Shown: piece by piece, positions 1 through 7,352 of the stretch
How the letters are laid out: every line of letters begins with the position of its first letter
How positions within the stretch are numbered: position 1 is the first letter of the stretch
From: an uncultured Phascolarctobacterium sp.
Lineage (GTDB): Bacteria; Bacillota; Negativicutes; Acidaminococcales; Acidaminococcaceae
Length of the DNA stretch: 16,721 bases
Direction: 5' to 3'
Assembly (NCBI GenBank): GCA_900551745.1
Contig: URXA01000024.1
Coordinates: forward strand, 1-16,721
Notes under the pieces: model-generated
The model's input: the letters and a program-made list of their open reading frames with translations, nothing else
Told to the model about the DNA's origin: nothing
The model's database searches: none
Position numbers and translations under genes: made by a program

Positions 1-91
1 TCATGGCGGTGATGGCCAAAGGAATAAGTTCAGTAATAAATAATAAGGCCACTATTGCCAGAACGATTAGACATTTTACTGCCGGTGTCAT
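1..91 (-). CDS. SLC13/DASS-family anion transporter, N-terminal fragment
   Basis: Only the first 30 codons lie in the window; the gene continues past the left edge. The visible protein begins MTPAVKCLIVLAIVALLF and runs into ITELIPLAITAM, the opening transmembrane helix and the ITExIPLA-type motif typical of divalent-anion:Na+ symporters (SLC13/DASS, CitT-like). Such proteins import dicarboxylates such as succinate, malate or citrate, or sulfate; the substrate cannot be told from 30 residues. The ATG at 91 is chosen because a GAGGTGA ribosome site (97-103) sits 5 bases upstream. An in-frame ATG at 124 cannot be the start because its second codon is TAG. The neighbouring pyruvate carboxylase makes a C4-dicarboxylate substrate plausible, but that is inference. 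Confidence 0.75.
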   Translation of the reverse strand, partial: MTPAVKCLIVLAIVALLFITELIPLAITAM

Positions 92-118
92 AAGACTCAC
101 CTCAATTCTCAAAATAGA

Positions 119-137
119 CTACATAAAATTTCTCCTT
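119..137 (-). promoter_or_regulatory. Start-stop codon pair with strong ribosome site in transporter leader
   Basis: On the minus strand an AAGGAG ribosome site (132-137) is followed after 7 bases by ATG (122-124) and at once by TAG (119-121). It lies in frame with, and 33 bases ahead of, the transporter ATG at 91, which has its own ribosome site. A 6-bp hairpin (143-148 with 153-158, loop CACA) precedes it. It could be a minimal regulatory upstream ORF or the relic of a former start. Confidence 0.45.
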
Positions 138-166
138 CGCTTGAAAGCCACAGCTTTCTTATTTTT

Positions 167-196
167 ATTGTAAAGTTTTTTTAAAATTCATGTCGA
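167..196 (-). promoter_or_regulatory. Putative promoter of the transporter gene
   Basis: Minus-strand TCGACA (191-196) and TACAAT (167-172) are separated by 18 bases, each one mismatch from the sigma-70 consensus. Transcription would begin near 160, giving a leader of about 70 bases containing the small hairpin and the start-stop pair. Confidence 0.4.
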
Positions 197-252
197 AGTC
201 AATTGTTAACAAATCCATTACAATATTGTTGATAATATTTAAATTAAATTAA

Positions 253-292
253 ACAAATGTTCAACTTTTTGTTGCTGAGGCAACATATGTTC
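253..292. repeat. Two 10-base direct repeats 30 bp apart
   Basis: ACAAATGTTC (253-262) and ACATATGTTC (283-292) differ at one base and are spaced exactly 30 bp, about three helical turns. They lie upstream of the putative transporter promoter and may be regulator sites. The rest of 197-426 is AT-rich with no gene that I can support. Confidence 0.3.
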
Positions 293-430
293 GCATTACG
301 GCTACTGAAGCCATTCTCCAGCCTCATATATCCTGCTCTATTTTAAACTATATAGAAATATTTTTACATTGTATTTTAATCACGTTACTTCTTTTTATTA
401 AAAAATTCACTTGCATTTATTAATAAAATA

Positions 431-463
431 AAAAGCCAATATCCAAAAAGGATATTGGCTTTT
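431..463. terminator. Terminator after the GltD-like gene
   Basis: A perfect 14-bp stem (431-444 with 450-463) with a 5-base loop begins 7 bases after the stop codon of the minus-strand gene. In minus-strand RNA it is followed by a U-rich tail; the plus strand also has T-rich sequence, so it may work both ways. Confidence 0.85.
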
Positions 464-470
464 TATATAA

Positions 471-1610
471 TTATTTTTTCAAAGTATGTAAATATTCAGC
501 ACATTCAACAGCAGCATTACGGCCTTCGGCAAAAGCCCATTCTACAACACCCTGTCCACGTCGGGCATCGCCTGCTGCAAATACCCCTGTACGTGAAGTA
601 TCAAAATAGCCGCTGCCTTTAGCAATCGTGCCAACAGGAGTTTTATTGAAAGCAAAAGTACTGAACACAGCAGGCTCCGGCCCTGTAAAACCAGTGGCAA
701 GCAGCAAAAGCTGCGCCGGAAGTTCTGCCTCCGAGCCTTTAATCAACTGTGGTTTTGGCAAGCTGCCCGAAACTGGACTTACCCATTCCACCTTCGCAAT
801 ACGAACACCTTTGACAAAGCCGTTATCATCATATAAAACATCCTGAAGCATGGTACTATATGATAATGTAGGATCACTGCTGACCAGCTCACAGAAATCT
901 TCCTGCGTTTTTCCTGTCATCTCACATTCCCTCAGTTCCAGCTGACGGATACTGCGGGCACCTTGAGCAAAAGCCACTGCAGCACAGTCGGTACCAGTAT
1001 CTCCTCCGCCTATGATAACTACATCCTTACCTGCCGTATCGACAAGATCCAATATGTTTTGTTCAAGCAGTTCTTTTGTTACATGAGTCAGAAAATCTTT
1101 GGCATAGTAGACACCTTTAGCATCAGCTCTGATCATTTTCAAACGCCGCGGTGAAGTACTGCCAACACAAACAATGATCGCAGCAAATTCTTTTTGCAGT
1201 TCAGCAAAAGTTACCTGCTTGCCTATTTCTGTCTGCAGACGAAATTCCACTCCTGCATCCTGCAGCTCTTCTATCTTTTGCATGACAATAGTTTTAGGAA
1301 GCTTGATATTAGGTACGCCATACATCAAAAGACCACCTGGCCGATCATCACGCTCAAAAATTGTTACTTTAAACCCTAAACGGGTCAATTCGTCAGTACT
1401 GCCTAACCCAGCAGGTCCTGAGCCAACAACGGCAATTTTCACATTACCTTCTGCGCGAGGCACAGAACCGGGAATCGGATTAATCATAAACGCTTTCTGT
1501 GTCAGAAAATCTTCCAGCTCTTTATCTTCACCCCATAGCTTTAAACGTGGCGGTAAATCTGGCAGCGCCAAAAAAGTTTCTCTGTCAAATACCGCTTGCT
1601 TCTTCAGCAT
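471..1610 (-). CDS. GltD-like NAD(P)H:FAD oxidoreductase lacking the Fe-S domain
   Basis: About 379 residues resembling the flavin half of the glutamate synthase small subunit. The FAD-binding GSGPAGL motif (residues 63-69) is followed by FERDDRPGGLLMYGVPN, then a second dinucleotide motif GGGDTGTD (201-208) for NAD(P)H, and GVFAAGDARRGQ near the C-terminus, where the family closes the FAD site. Full GltD is about 480 residues and starts with a cysteine-rich domain binding two [4Fe-4S] clusters; here that domain is absent and replaced by about 55 unmatched residues. No large subunit is adjacent, so the acceptor is unknown and glutamate synthesis should not be assumed. The ATG at 1610 is preferred (AGG 8 bases upstream); a GTG at 1619 is possible. 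Either start lies inside the end of ftsH, suggesting translational coupling. Confidence 0.8.
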   Translation of the reverse strand: MLKKQAVFDRETFLALPDLPPRLKLWGEDKELEDFLTQKAFMINPIPGSVPRAEGNVKIAVVGSGPAGLGSTDELTRLGFKVTIFERDDRPGGLLMYGVPNIKLPKTIVMQKIEELQDAGVEFRLQTEIGKQVTFAELQKEFAAIIVCVGSTSPRRLKMIRADAKGVYYAKDFLTHVTKELLEQNILDLVDTAGKDVVIIGGGDTGTDCAAVAFAQGARSIRQLELRECEMTGKTQEDFCELVSSDPTLSYSTMLQDVLYDDNGFVKGVRIAKVEWVSPVSGSLPKPQLIKGSEAELPAQLLLLATGFTGPEPAVFSTFAFNKTPVGTIAKGSGYFDTSRTGVFAAGDARRGQGVVEWAFAEGRNAAVECAEYLHTLKK

Positions 1611-3477
1611 CAGCTTCACCTTCTTTTACAGCCGTCGCAGAAGTTTCAATAACATCGGCTTCACTGTTCAGCAAACGCATAAACTCCTCGCCGGTAATAG
1701 TTTCACGTTCCAGCAGAAAAGCCGCCAGCTCGTGTAATTTTTCTTTATTTTCTTCCAGAATCTCACGCGCTTTCTGGTGTGCTTCTTTAATAATTTCCAA
1801 AACCTTCGCATCAATTTTGCTGGCTGTTTCATTAGAACAATTCAGCGAAGGATCTCCGCCAAGATAAATATTGGTCATTGTTTCGGTAGCCATCATATCG
1901 AATTCTTCCGTCATACCCAGGCGGGTAACCATAGCACGCGCCAGCTTGGTAGCCTGCTCAATATCATTGGAAGCACCGGAAGTAATAGAATTAAAAATAA
2001 CTTCTTCTGCTGAACGTCCACCGGTAATAGTAACGATCTTATTGAAAAGTTCCTCTTTGCTCATCAATACATTATCAGTTTCAGAAACCTGCATAGTATA
2101 ACCCAAGGCTCCCGACGTACGAGGGATAATCGTAATTTTATGAACCGGAGCTGATTTTTTCTGCAAAGCAGCTACCAGTGCATGTCCAATTTCGTGATAA
2201 GCAACTATTTTCTTTTCTTCCGGAGGAATTACAGCGCCTTTACGCTGATAACCGGCAATAACTACTTCAACAGATTCCTCTAGATCGCTTTGGCTTACAC
2301 AGGTACGGTTCATTTTGACAGCACGCAGGGCAGCCTCATTGACAATATTAGCTAACTCGGCACCAGAAGCACCGGCAGTAGCCCTTGCTACTGTCAAATA
2401 ATCAATATCATCGCAGGTTTTAATTGCCTTCGCATGCACTTTCAGAATTGCTTCACGTCCCTGCAAATCAGGCAGCTCAACAGGTATACGGCGGTCAAAA
2501 CGTCCCGGACGCAGAAGTGCTTTATCCAACGATTCAGGGCGGTTAGTTGCAGCCAGGATCACGACACCTTTACTGCCATCAAAACCATCCATTTCTGAAA
2601 GCAGCTGGTTCAAAGTCTGCTCACGTTCATCATTACCTCCGAATTGCCCACTATCACGACGTTTGCCGATAGCATCGATCTCATCAATAAACACGATACA
2701 AGGGGCTTTTTCCTGAGCCTGCTTGAACAGATCACGCACGCGTGCCGCACCCATACCAACAAACATTTCAATAAATTCGCTGCCGGAAATACTGAAAAAC
2801 GGTACTTTCGCCTCACCTGCTACAGCTTTAGCCAGCAGAGTTTTACCTGTACCAGGAGGGCCAACCAGCAAAGCACCTTTTGGCATATTGGCTCCAATAG
2901 CCTGATATTTCGCAGGATTATGTAAAAAATCCACTAATTCCATCAGTGCTTCTTTGGCCTCATCCTGCCCTGCTACATCGGCAAAACTTTTACCAGTCTG
3001 CGCCTCTACATACACCTTGGCATTACTTTTACCAAAACTCATGGCATTGCCGCCGCCCAGCTTGCTGCCCATATAACGCATAAACAACTGGCCCAATGCG
3101 AAGAATACCATGATCGGTAAGACCCAGTTCATGAAGAAATTAACGAGCGGAGAATTTTCCTTAGGGATAACCTGCGAAAATTCTACTTTGCTCTTCATTA
3201 AGCGGTTGACCAAATCGGGGTCTTCTACTCTGCCTGTTACATAAATTACTTTGTTGTCACTGTCTTTCGCCAGAACGGCGATCTTATTATTAGTGATCTC
3301 TACTTTTGCAACCTTACCATCGTCTACCATCTGTAAAAAGTTACCATAGGAAATCTCTTTAACCTGCGGACTGAAAAACGTTGGTACGATCACCGTATTG
3401 ATCAGTAAAATTATTGCCAAAGCCAAAATATAATAGTAATAAAGCGGCTTTTTAGGGGGAGCTTTTTTCTCTGGCAT
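1585..3477 (-). CDS. ftsH: ATP-dependent zinc metalloprotease FtsH
   Basis: A membrane-anchored AAA+ protease that degrades membrane and short-lived cytosolic proteins. Two transmembrane segments (about residues 13-31 and 112-134) flank a small extracytoplasmic domain. The AAA module carries Walker A GPPGTGKT (206-213), Walker B IVFIDEID (261-268) and the arginine-finger region RPGRFDRR. The protease domain has the zinc motif HEIGH (428-432) and the probable third ligand D505. At 630 residues it has normal FtsH length. The ATG at 3477 is chosen because GGAGG (3485-3489) stands 7 bases upstream; an in-frame ATG at 3501 would place that ribosome site inside the coding region. The pore loop reads FVGMGAAR rather than the common FVGVGASR, a form I associate with a secondary FtsH group in Clostridia-like genomes. 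It heads a unit with the overlapping GltD-like gene. Confidence 0.95.
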   Translation of the reverse strand: MPEKKAPPKKPLYYYYILALAIILLINTVIVPTFFSPQVKEISYGNFLQMVDDGKVAKVEITNNKIAVLAKDSDNKVIYVTGRVEDPDLVNRLMKSKVEFSQVIPKENSPLVNFFMNWVLPIMVFFALGQLFMRYMGSKLGGGNAMSFGKSNAKVYVEAQTGKSFADVAGQDEAKEALMELVDFLHNPAKYQAIGANMPKGALLVGPPGTGKTLLAKAVAGEAKVPFFSISGSEFIEMFVGMGAARVRDLFKQAQEKAPCIVFIDEIDAIGKRRDSGQFGGNDEREQTLNQLLSEMDGFDGSKGVVILAATNRPESLDKALLRPGRFDRRIPVELPDLQGREAILKVHAKAIKTCDDIDYLTVARATAGASGAELANIVNEAALRAVKMNRTCVSQSDLEESVEVVIAGYQRKGAVIPPEEKKIVAYHEIGHALVAALQKKSAPVHKITIIPRTSGALGYTMQVSETDNVLMSKEELFNKIVTITGGRSAEEVIFNSITSGASNDIEQATKLARAMVTRLGMTEEFDMMATETMTNIYLGGDPSLNCSNETASKIDAKVLEIIKEAHQKAREILEENKEKLHELAAFLLERETITGEEFMRLLNSEADVIETSATAVKEGEADAEEASGI

Positions 3478-3495
3478 ATCCGAACCTCCAAATAT

Positions 3496-3510
3496 GTACA
3501 TATATTGTAC
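3496..3510. promoter_or_regulatory. Small inverted repeat in the ftsH leader
   Basis: GTACA and TGTAC arms are separated by 5 bases, just upstream of the ftsH ribosome site and downstream of its putative promoter. It could be a repressor site, but a short AT-rich repeat like this can also occur by chance. Confidence 0.25.
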
Positions 3511-3532
3511 TTACATTATTATTCTATATTAA

Positions 3533-3561
3533 ATGATAACCGTTCTTCGATAATTAAACAA
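3533..3561 (-). promoter_or_regulatory. ftsH: Putative ftsH promoter
   Basis: Minus-strand TTGTTT (3556-3561) and TATCAT (3533-3538) are separated by 17 bases. Transcription would begin near 3526, about 50 bases ahead of the ftsH start codon. Confidence 0.5.
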
Positions 3562-3641
3562 GCAAAAAATCTGTGAAAGACGGCAATAATACTTTCTTTT
3601 TCATTAAATAAAGTATCGAAATAATTTCTAAAAACTCTAAC

Positions 3642-3678
3642 AACTGTTCTGTCCTGATTTTCCTGTCAGGAAACAGTT
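3642..3678. repeat. Nested palindromes between ftsH and pyruvate carboxylase
   Basis: TTTCCTGTCAGGAAA (3659-3673) is a perfect 7-1-7 palindrome. It overlaps a second arrangement in which AACTGTT (3642-3648) pairs with AACAGTT (3672-3678) and TCCTGA with TCAGGA inside. It lies upstream of both divergent promoters, with no U-tail, so a protein-binding site is likelier than a terminator. The rest of the 3562-3747 stretch shows nothing I can name. Confidence 0.4.
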
Positions 3679-3747
3679 CTGCAAATTTTATGCATATACC
3701 GGAAAATTTTACAATAAAAAACCACAAATTAGTCAGTGTTTTAAAAA

Positions 3748-3784
3748 ATGTATACAAAGTGCAGTGTAAGAATTATGTATACAT
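3748..3784. promoter_or_regulatory. Twin GTATAC-centred operator-like boxes upstream of pyruvate carboxylase
   Basis: ATGTATACAA (3748-3757) and the perfect palindrome ATGTATACAT (3775-3784) share ATGTATACA at a 27-base offset. They sit just upstream of the -35 element at 3797. TGTATACA-type palindromes are known targets of GntR-family regulators; no such regulator is encoded in this window. Confidence 0.4.
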
Positions 3785-3796
3785 GAACTTTTGCTG

Positions 3797-3825
3797 TTGC
3801 CAGAAGTACTTTTTTCTTATACAAT
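3797..3825 (+). promoter_or_regulatory. pyc: Putative pyruvate carboxylase promoter
   Basis: TTGCCA (3797-3802) and TACAAT (3820-3825) are spaced 17 bases. The start of transcription near 3832 would leave a leader of about 25 bases, containing the AAAGGAGGG ribosome site. Confidence 0.55.
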
Positions 3826-3856
3826 GGATACGGTCTCAACCAAAGGAGGGTTTACC

Positions 3857-6800
3857 ATGAAAAAAATCAAAACAGTTCTAGTTGCTAACCGCGGCGAGAT
3901 CGCGATCCGCGTTTTTCGTGCTTGTAATGAATTAGGCATCCGTACTGTAGCAATATATTCTAAGGAAGATACTTTGTCTTTGCATCGTAACCGTGCTGAC
4001 GAAGCTTATCTGGTCGGCGAAGGCAAAGGCCCAATAGAAGCTTATCTTGATATCGAAGACATCATGCGTATTGCTCGAGAACACGATGTCGATGCCATCC
4101 ATCCCGGCTACGGCTTTTTATCAGAAAACAGTCAATTGGCCAAACGCTGTGCAGAAGAAGGCTTCATTTTCATCGGGCCACGTCTTGAACACCTGATAAT
4201 GTTCGGTGATAAGATCAATGCCCGCACCCAGGCTGAACTTGCTGGTATTCCAATGATCCCTGGTTCTGCCGGTACAGTCAGCAGCGTGGAAGAAGTGCGT
4301 ACATTTGCGGAAAAACACGGTTTCCCGATCATTATCAAGGCTGTTAATGGCGGCGGCGGACGCGGCATGCGTATGGTAGCTTCCATGGACGAGCTGGAGC
4401 AGGCTTACAGCCTTGCCAAATCTGAGGCACTTAAAGCCTTCGGCAGTGACGAGATCTACCTTGAAAAATATCTGCAAAACCCAAAACATATCGAAGTACA
4501 GATCATCGGCGATACCCACGGTAACATTGTACATCTGCACGAACGTGACTGTTCCGTACAGCGTCGACATCAAAAGCTGGTCGAAGTTGCTCCTGCTTTT
4601 TCTCTGCCGCAGCAGCTGCGCAGCCGTATTTGTGAAGCAGCCGTTAAATTGATGAAAAATGTCGATTATATCAGTGCTGGTACAGTTGAATTTTTAGCGA
4701 CACCGGACAATAATTTCTATTTTATTGAAGTTAATCCAAGAATTCAGGTTGAACATACAGTTACCGAAGAAATCACCGGTATCGATATTGTACAAACACA
4801 AATTAAAATTGCTGAAGGTTATTCCATCCATGATCCTGAAATAGCGATACCTGAACAAAAGGACATCATTACTCATGGTCATGCTATCCAGTGCCGTATC
4901 ACAACGGAGGATCCGGCCAACAATTTTATGCCGGATACCGGCAAACTGATCGCTTATCGCAGCGGTGGCGGCTTCGGCGTGCGCCTGGACGGCGGTAATG
5001 CGTTTACCGGTTCAGTCATCACCCCGTACTACGATTCTCTGCTTGTTAAAGCAACCACCTGGGGCCTGACACACAAAATAGCTATCAGCAAAATGCTGCG
5101 CTGCCTGAAAGAGTTCCGTATCCGCGGCGTTAAAACCAATATTCTCTTTTTGGAAAACGTACTGCAGCATCCGCAATTCACTGACGGCAGCTACAGCACT
5201 AAATTTGTCGATGACAACACCGACTTGTTTATTTTCCCTAAAACACATGACCGCGGTACTAAACTGCTTAATTATATTGCCGATATCTCTATCAATGGCT
5301 ATTCTAACGTAGGTGTGCAACCAAAACCGGAATTTGCACCTCTGAATATGCCCAGACCCTTTATTGGTAAAATTCCTGATGGCAGCAAACAGGTTCTTGA
5401 GGCCCATGGTCCTGCAGGATTGGCTAAATGGGTACAGGCCCAAAGTGAAGTGCTCATCACTGATACCACTTTCCGAGACGCACATCAGTCCTTGTTTGCT
5501 ACGCGTCTGCGTACCAATGATATGATGAAAGTGGCAGCTGCTACAGCAGGAAAGCTGCCAAATCTTTTCTCATTCGAATGCTGGGGCGGCGCTACCTTTG
5601 ATGTTGCTTACCGTTTTCTCGACGAAAGTCCCTGGGATCGGCTGCAGCAATTCCGTATGAAAGCCCCCAATATCTTACTGCAGATGCTTCTGCGCGGAGC
5701 CAATGCAGTTGGCTATACCAGCTATCCTGATAATGTCGTCAAGGAATTTATTCATCTGGCCGCAAAAAACGGCGTCGATGTTTTCCGCATCTTTGACAGC
5801 CTCAACGGACTTGATAATATGCGTCTTTCCATCGATACTGTGCGAGAATGTAATAAAGTTGCCGAAGCGGCACTGTGCTACACCGGCGATATTCTGGACT
5901 CCCGCCGCGATAAATATGATCTGAAATATTATGTGGATATGGCTAAAGAGCTGGCCGCCGCCGGTGCCAATATTATTGCAATCAAAGATATGGCCGGACT
6001 GTTAAAACCTGAGGCGTCTTACCGCCTCGTAAGCGCTCTCAAAGATGCTGTTGACCTGCCGATACATCTGCACACACATGAAGGCAGCGGCAATGCTATC
6101 TACACTTACGCCCGTGCCGTCGATGCCGGTGTTGATATTGTTGATACAGCGATGTCCGCTATGAGCTGCGGCACTTCTCAGCCCAGCAGCAGCAGCCTTT
6201 ATTATGCGCTCAGCGGTCATCCGCGCCAGCCGCGTGTCGACGTCGATGCTATGAACGAACTGTCCCGTTATTGGGAAACCGTACGTCCATATTATAAAGC
6301 CGCCGACCAGACCGAACTGTTTCCAAACCCGGAAGTATATGTACACGAGATGCCGGGCGGCCAATACACCAACCTTAAACAGCAGGCAACCGCTCTCGGT
6401 CTTATCGAACGTTGGGAAGAAGTCAAAGATATGTATCACCGCGTCTCAATGATGTTCGGTGATTTAATCAAGGTAACTCCTTCTTCTAAAATAGTCGGTG
6501 ATATGGCTCTCTTCATGGTACAAAACGAACTCAGCGAAGAAGACATCTATGCTAAAGGCGACGTACTTGACTTCCCTGCTTCTGTAGTAGAATTTTTTGA
6601 AGGCCGTATCGGCGTTCCTTATCAAGGCTTCCCTCAAAAACTACAGCAAATAGTTCTCAAAGGACGTAAACCTTTAGAAGGCCGTCCCGGCGATACTTTG
6701 CCGCCTGTTAATTTTGAGGAAATAAAAGCTAAACTGGCAGAACTGGAAGCACCTATTACAGAAGAAGCCGTCAGCTCTTACTGCCTCTATCCAAAAGTCT

Positions 6801-7297
6801 TTACTGACTGGGTCAAACGCATACATGATTTCGGAGATGTTTCCGTACTTGATACACCGACCTTCTTCTTCGGAATGAAAATCGGTGAAGAAATCAAAGT
6901 AGAAATCGAACAAGGCAAGATGCTGGTCATTAAGCTGGTACATATCGGCGAAGCCAATGCCGACGGCATCCGTACAGTATCCTTCGAATTCAACGGTCTG
7001 CCCAGGGAAATTGATATCAAAGACAGAAATGTCAAAGCTACCAATATCAGCCGTAAAAAAGCTGATAAAGTCAATCAGGGTGAAATCGGCGCTACTCTAT
7101 CAGGCTCCGTTGTTAAAGTACTGGTGGAAAAAGGCCAAGCAGTAACTAAAGGCACCCCGCTTGTAGTTACCGAAGCTATGAAAATGGAAACAACTATCGC
7201 CGCCCCAATCAGCGGTATCGTAGCCCAGATCCACGTAACAGCAGGTAACCGTATCGAAAGCGGCGATTGTCTGCTGGAAATTGAATTAAAAGCTTAA
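3857..7297 (+). CDS. pyc: Pyruvate carboxylase
   Basis: Carboxylates pyruvate to oxaloacetate using ATP, bicarbonate and covalently bound biotin. The 1146-residue chain has the family's usual length and domain order. The biotin carboxylase domain starts at VANRGEIAIR and contains the glycine-rich ATP-grasp loop, RDCSVQRRHQK and EVNPRIQVEH. The carboxyltransferase domain has DTTFRDAHQS (from about residue 536), FRIFDSLN, the IAIKDMAG lysine segment (about 708) and GTSQPS with the probable catalytic Thr773. The C-terminal biotinyl domain has EAMKMET, with Lys1109 as the biotin site. The ATG at 3857 follows AAAGGAGGG with 6 bases between; the reading frame is open back to 3791, but those codons lack a ribosome site and overlap the promoter. 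The metal-binding segment reads HTHEGSGN instead of the common HTHDTSGN. It likely feeds the succinate/propionate branch. Confidence 0.97.
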   Translation: MKKIKTVLVANRGEIAIRVFRACNELGIRTVAIYSKEDTLSLHRNRADEAYLVGEGKGPIEAYLDIEDIMRIAREHDVDAIHPGYGFLSENSQLAKRCAEEGFIFIGPRLEHLIMFGDKINARTQAELAGIPMIPGSAGTVSSVEEVRTFAEKHGFPIIIKAVNGGGGRGMRMVASMDELEQAYSLAKSEALKAFGSDEIYLEKYLQNPKHIEVQIIGDTHGNIVHLHERDCSVQRRHQKLVEVAPAFSLPQQLRSRICEAAVKLMKNVDYISAGTVEFLATPDNNFYFIEVNPRIQVEHTVTEEITGIDIVQTQIKIAEGYSIHDPEIAIPEQKDIITHGHAIQCRITTEDPANNFMPDTGKLIAYRSGGGFGVRLDGGNAFTGSVITPYYDSLLVKATTWGLTHKIAISKMLRCLKEFRIRGVKTNILFLENVLQHPQFTDGSYSTKFVDDNTDLFIFPKTHDRGTKLLNYIADISINGYSNVGVQPKPEFAPLNMPRPFIGKIPDGSKQVLEAHGPAGLAKWVQAQSEVLITDTTFRDAHQSLFATRLRTNDMMKVAAATAGKLPNLFSFECWGGATFDVAYRFLDESPWDRLQQFRMKAPNILLQMLLRGANAVGYTSYPDNVVKEFIHLAAKNGVDVFRIFDSLNGLDNMRLSIDTVRECNKVAEAALCYTGDILDSRRDKYDLKYYVDMAKELAAAGANIIAIKDMAGLLKPEASYRLVSALKDAVDLPIHLHTHEGSGNAIYTYARAVDAGVDIVDTAMSAMSCGTSQPSSSSLYYALSGHPRQPRVDVDAMNELSRYWETVRPYYKAADQTELFPNPEVYVHEMPGGQYTNLKQQATALGLIERWEEVKDMYHRVSMMFGDLIKVTPSSKIVGDMALFMVQNELSEEDIYAKGDVLDFPASVVEFFEGRIGVPYQGFPQKLQQIVLKGRKPLEGRPGDTLPPVNFEEIKAKLAELEAPITEEAVSSYCLYPKVFTDWVKRIHDFGDVSVLDTPTFFFGMKIGEEIKVEIEQGKMLVIKLVHIGEANADGIRTVSFEFNGLPREIDIKDRNVKATNISRKKADKVNQGEIGATLSGSVVKVLVEKGQAVTKGTPLVVTEAMKMETTIAAPISGIVAQIHVTAGNRIESGDCLLEIELKA

Positions 7298-7307
7298 ATA
7301 ATAATAT

Positions 7308-7340
7308 TAAAGCCCCTGTTCTTTAGGAACAGGGGCTTTA
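7308..7340. terminator. Bidirectional terminator between convergent genes
   Basis: A 14-bp perfect stem (7308-7321 with 7327-7340) with a 5-base loop begins 10 bases after the pyruvate carboxylase stop and lies 12 bases from the stop of the opposing radical SAM gene. It has a T-rich flank on the plus strand and serves both genes. Confidence 0.9.
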
Positions 7341-7352
7341 TCTTTTCTAATT

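Noticed and set aside
280..293. LexA/SOS-box-like CAACATATGTTCG
   Set aside because: It lacks one key base of the GAAC-N4-GTTC consensus, and no SOS gene is nearby; it is kept only as part of the direct repeat.
1174..1737. Plus-strand open frame of 187 codons
   Set aside because: It is an antisense shadow of the GltD-like gene and the end of ftsH, with no supporting signals.
3478..3501. Longer ftsH start at 3501
   Set aside because: The extra codons contain the GGAGG ribosome site that serves the ATG at 3477.
3554..3757. Minus-strand open frame of 67 codons between ftsH and pyruvate carboxylase
   Set aside because: It begins with TTG, has no ribosome site, and is an AT-rich product overlapping the palindromes and operator-like boxes.
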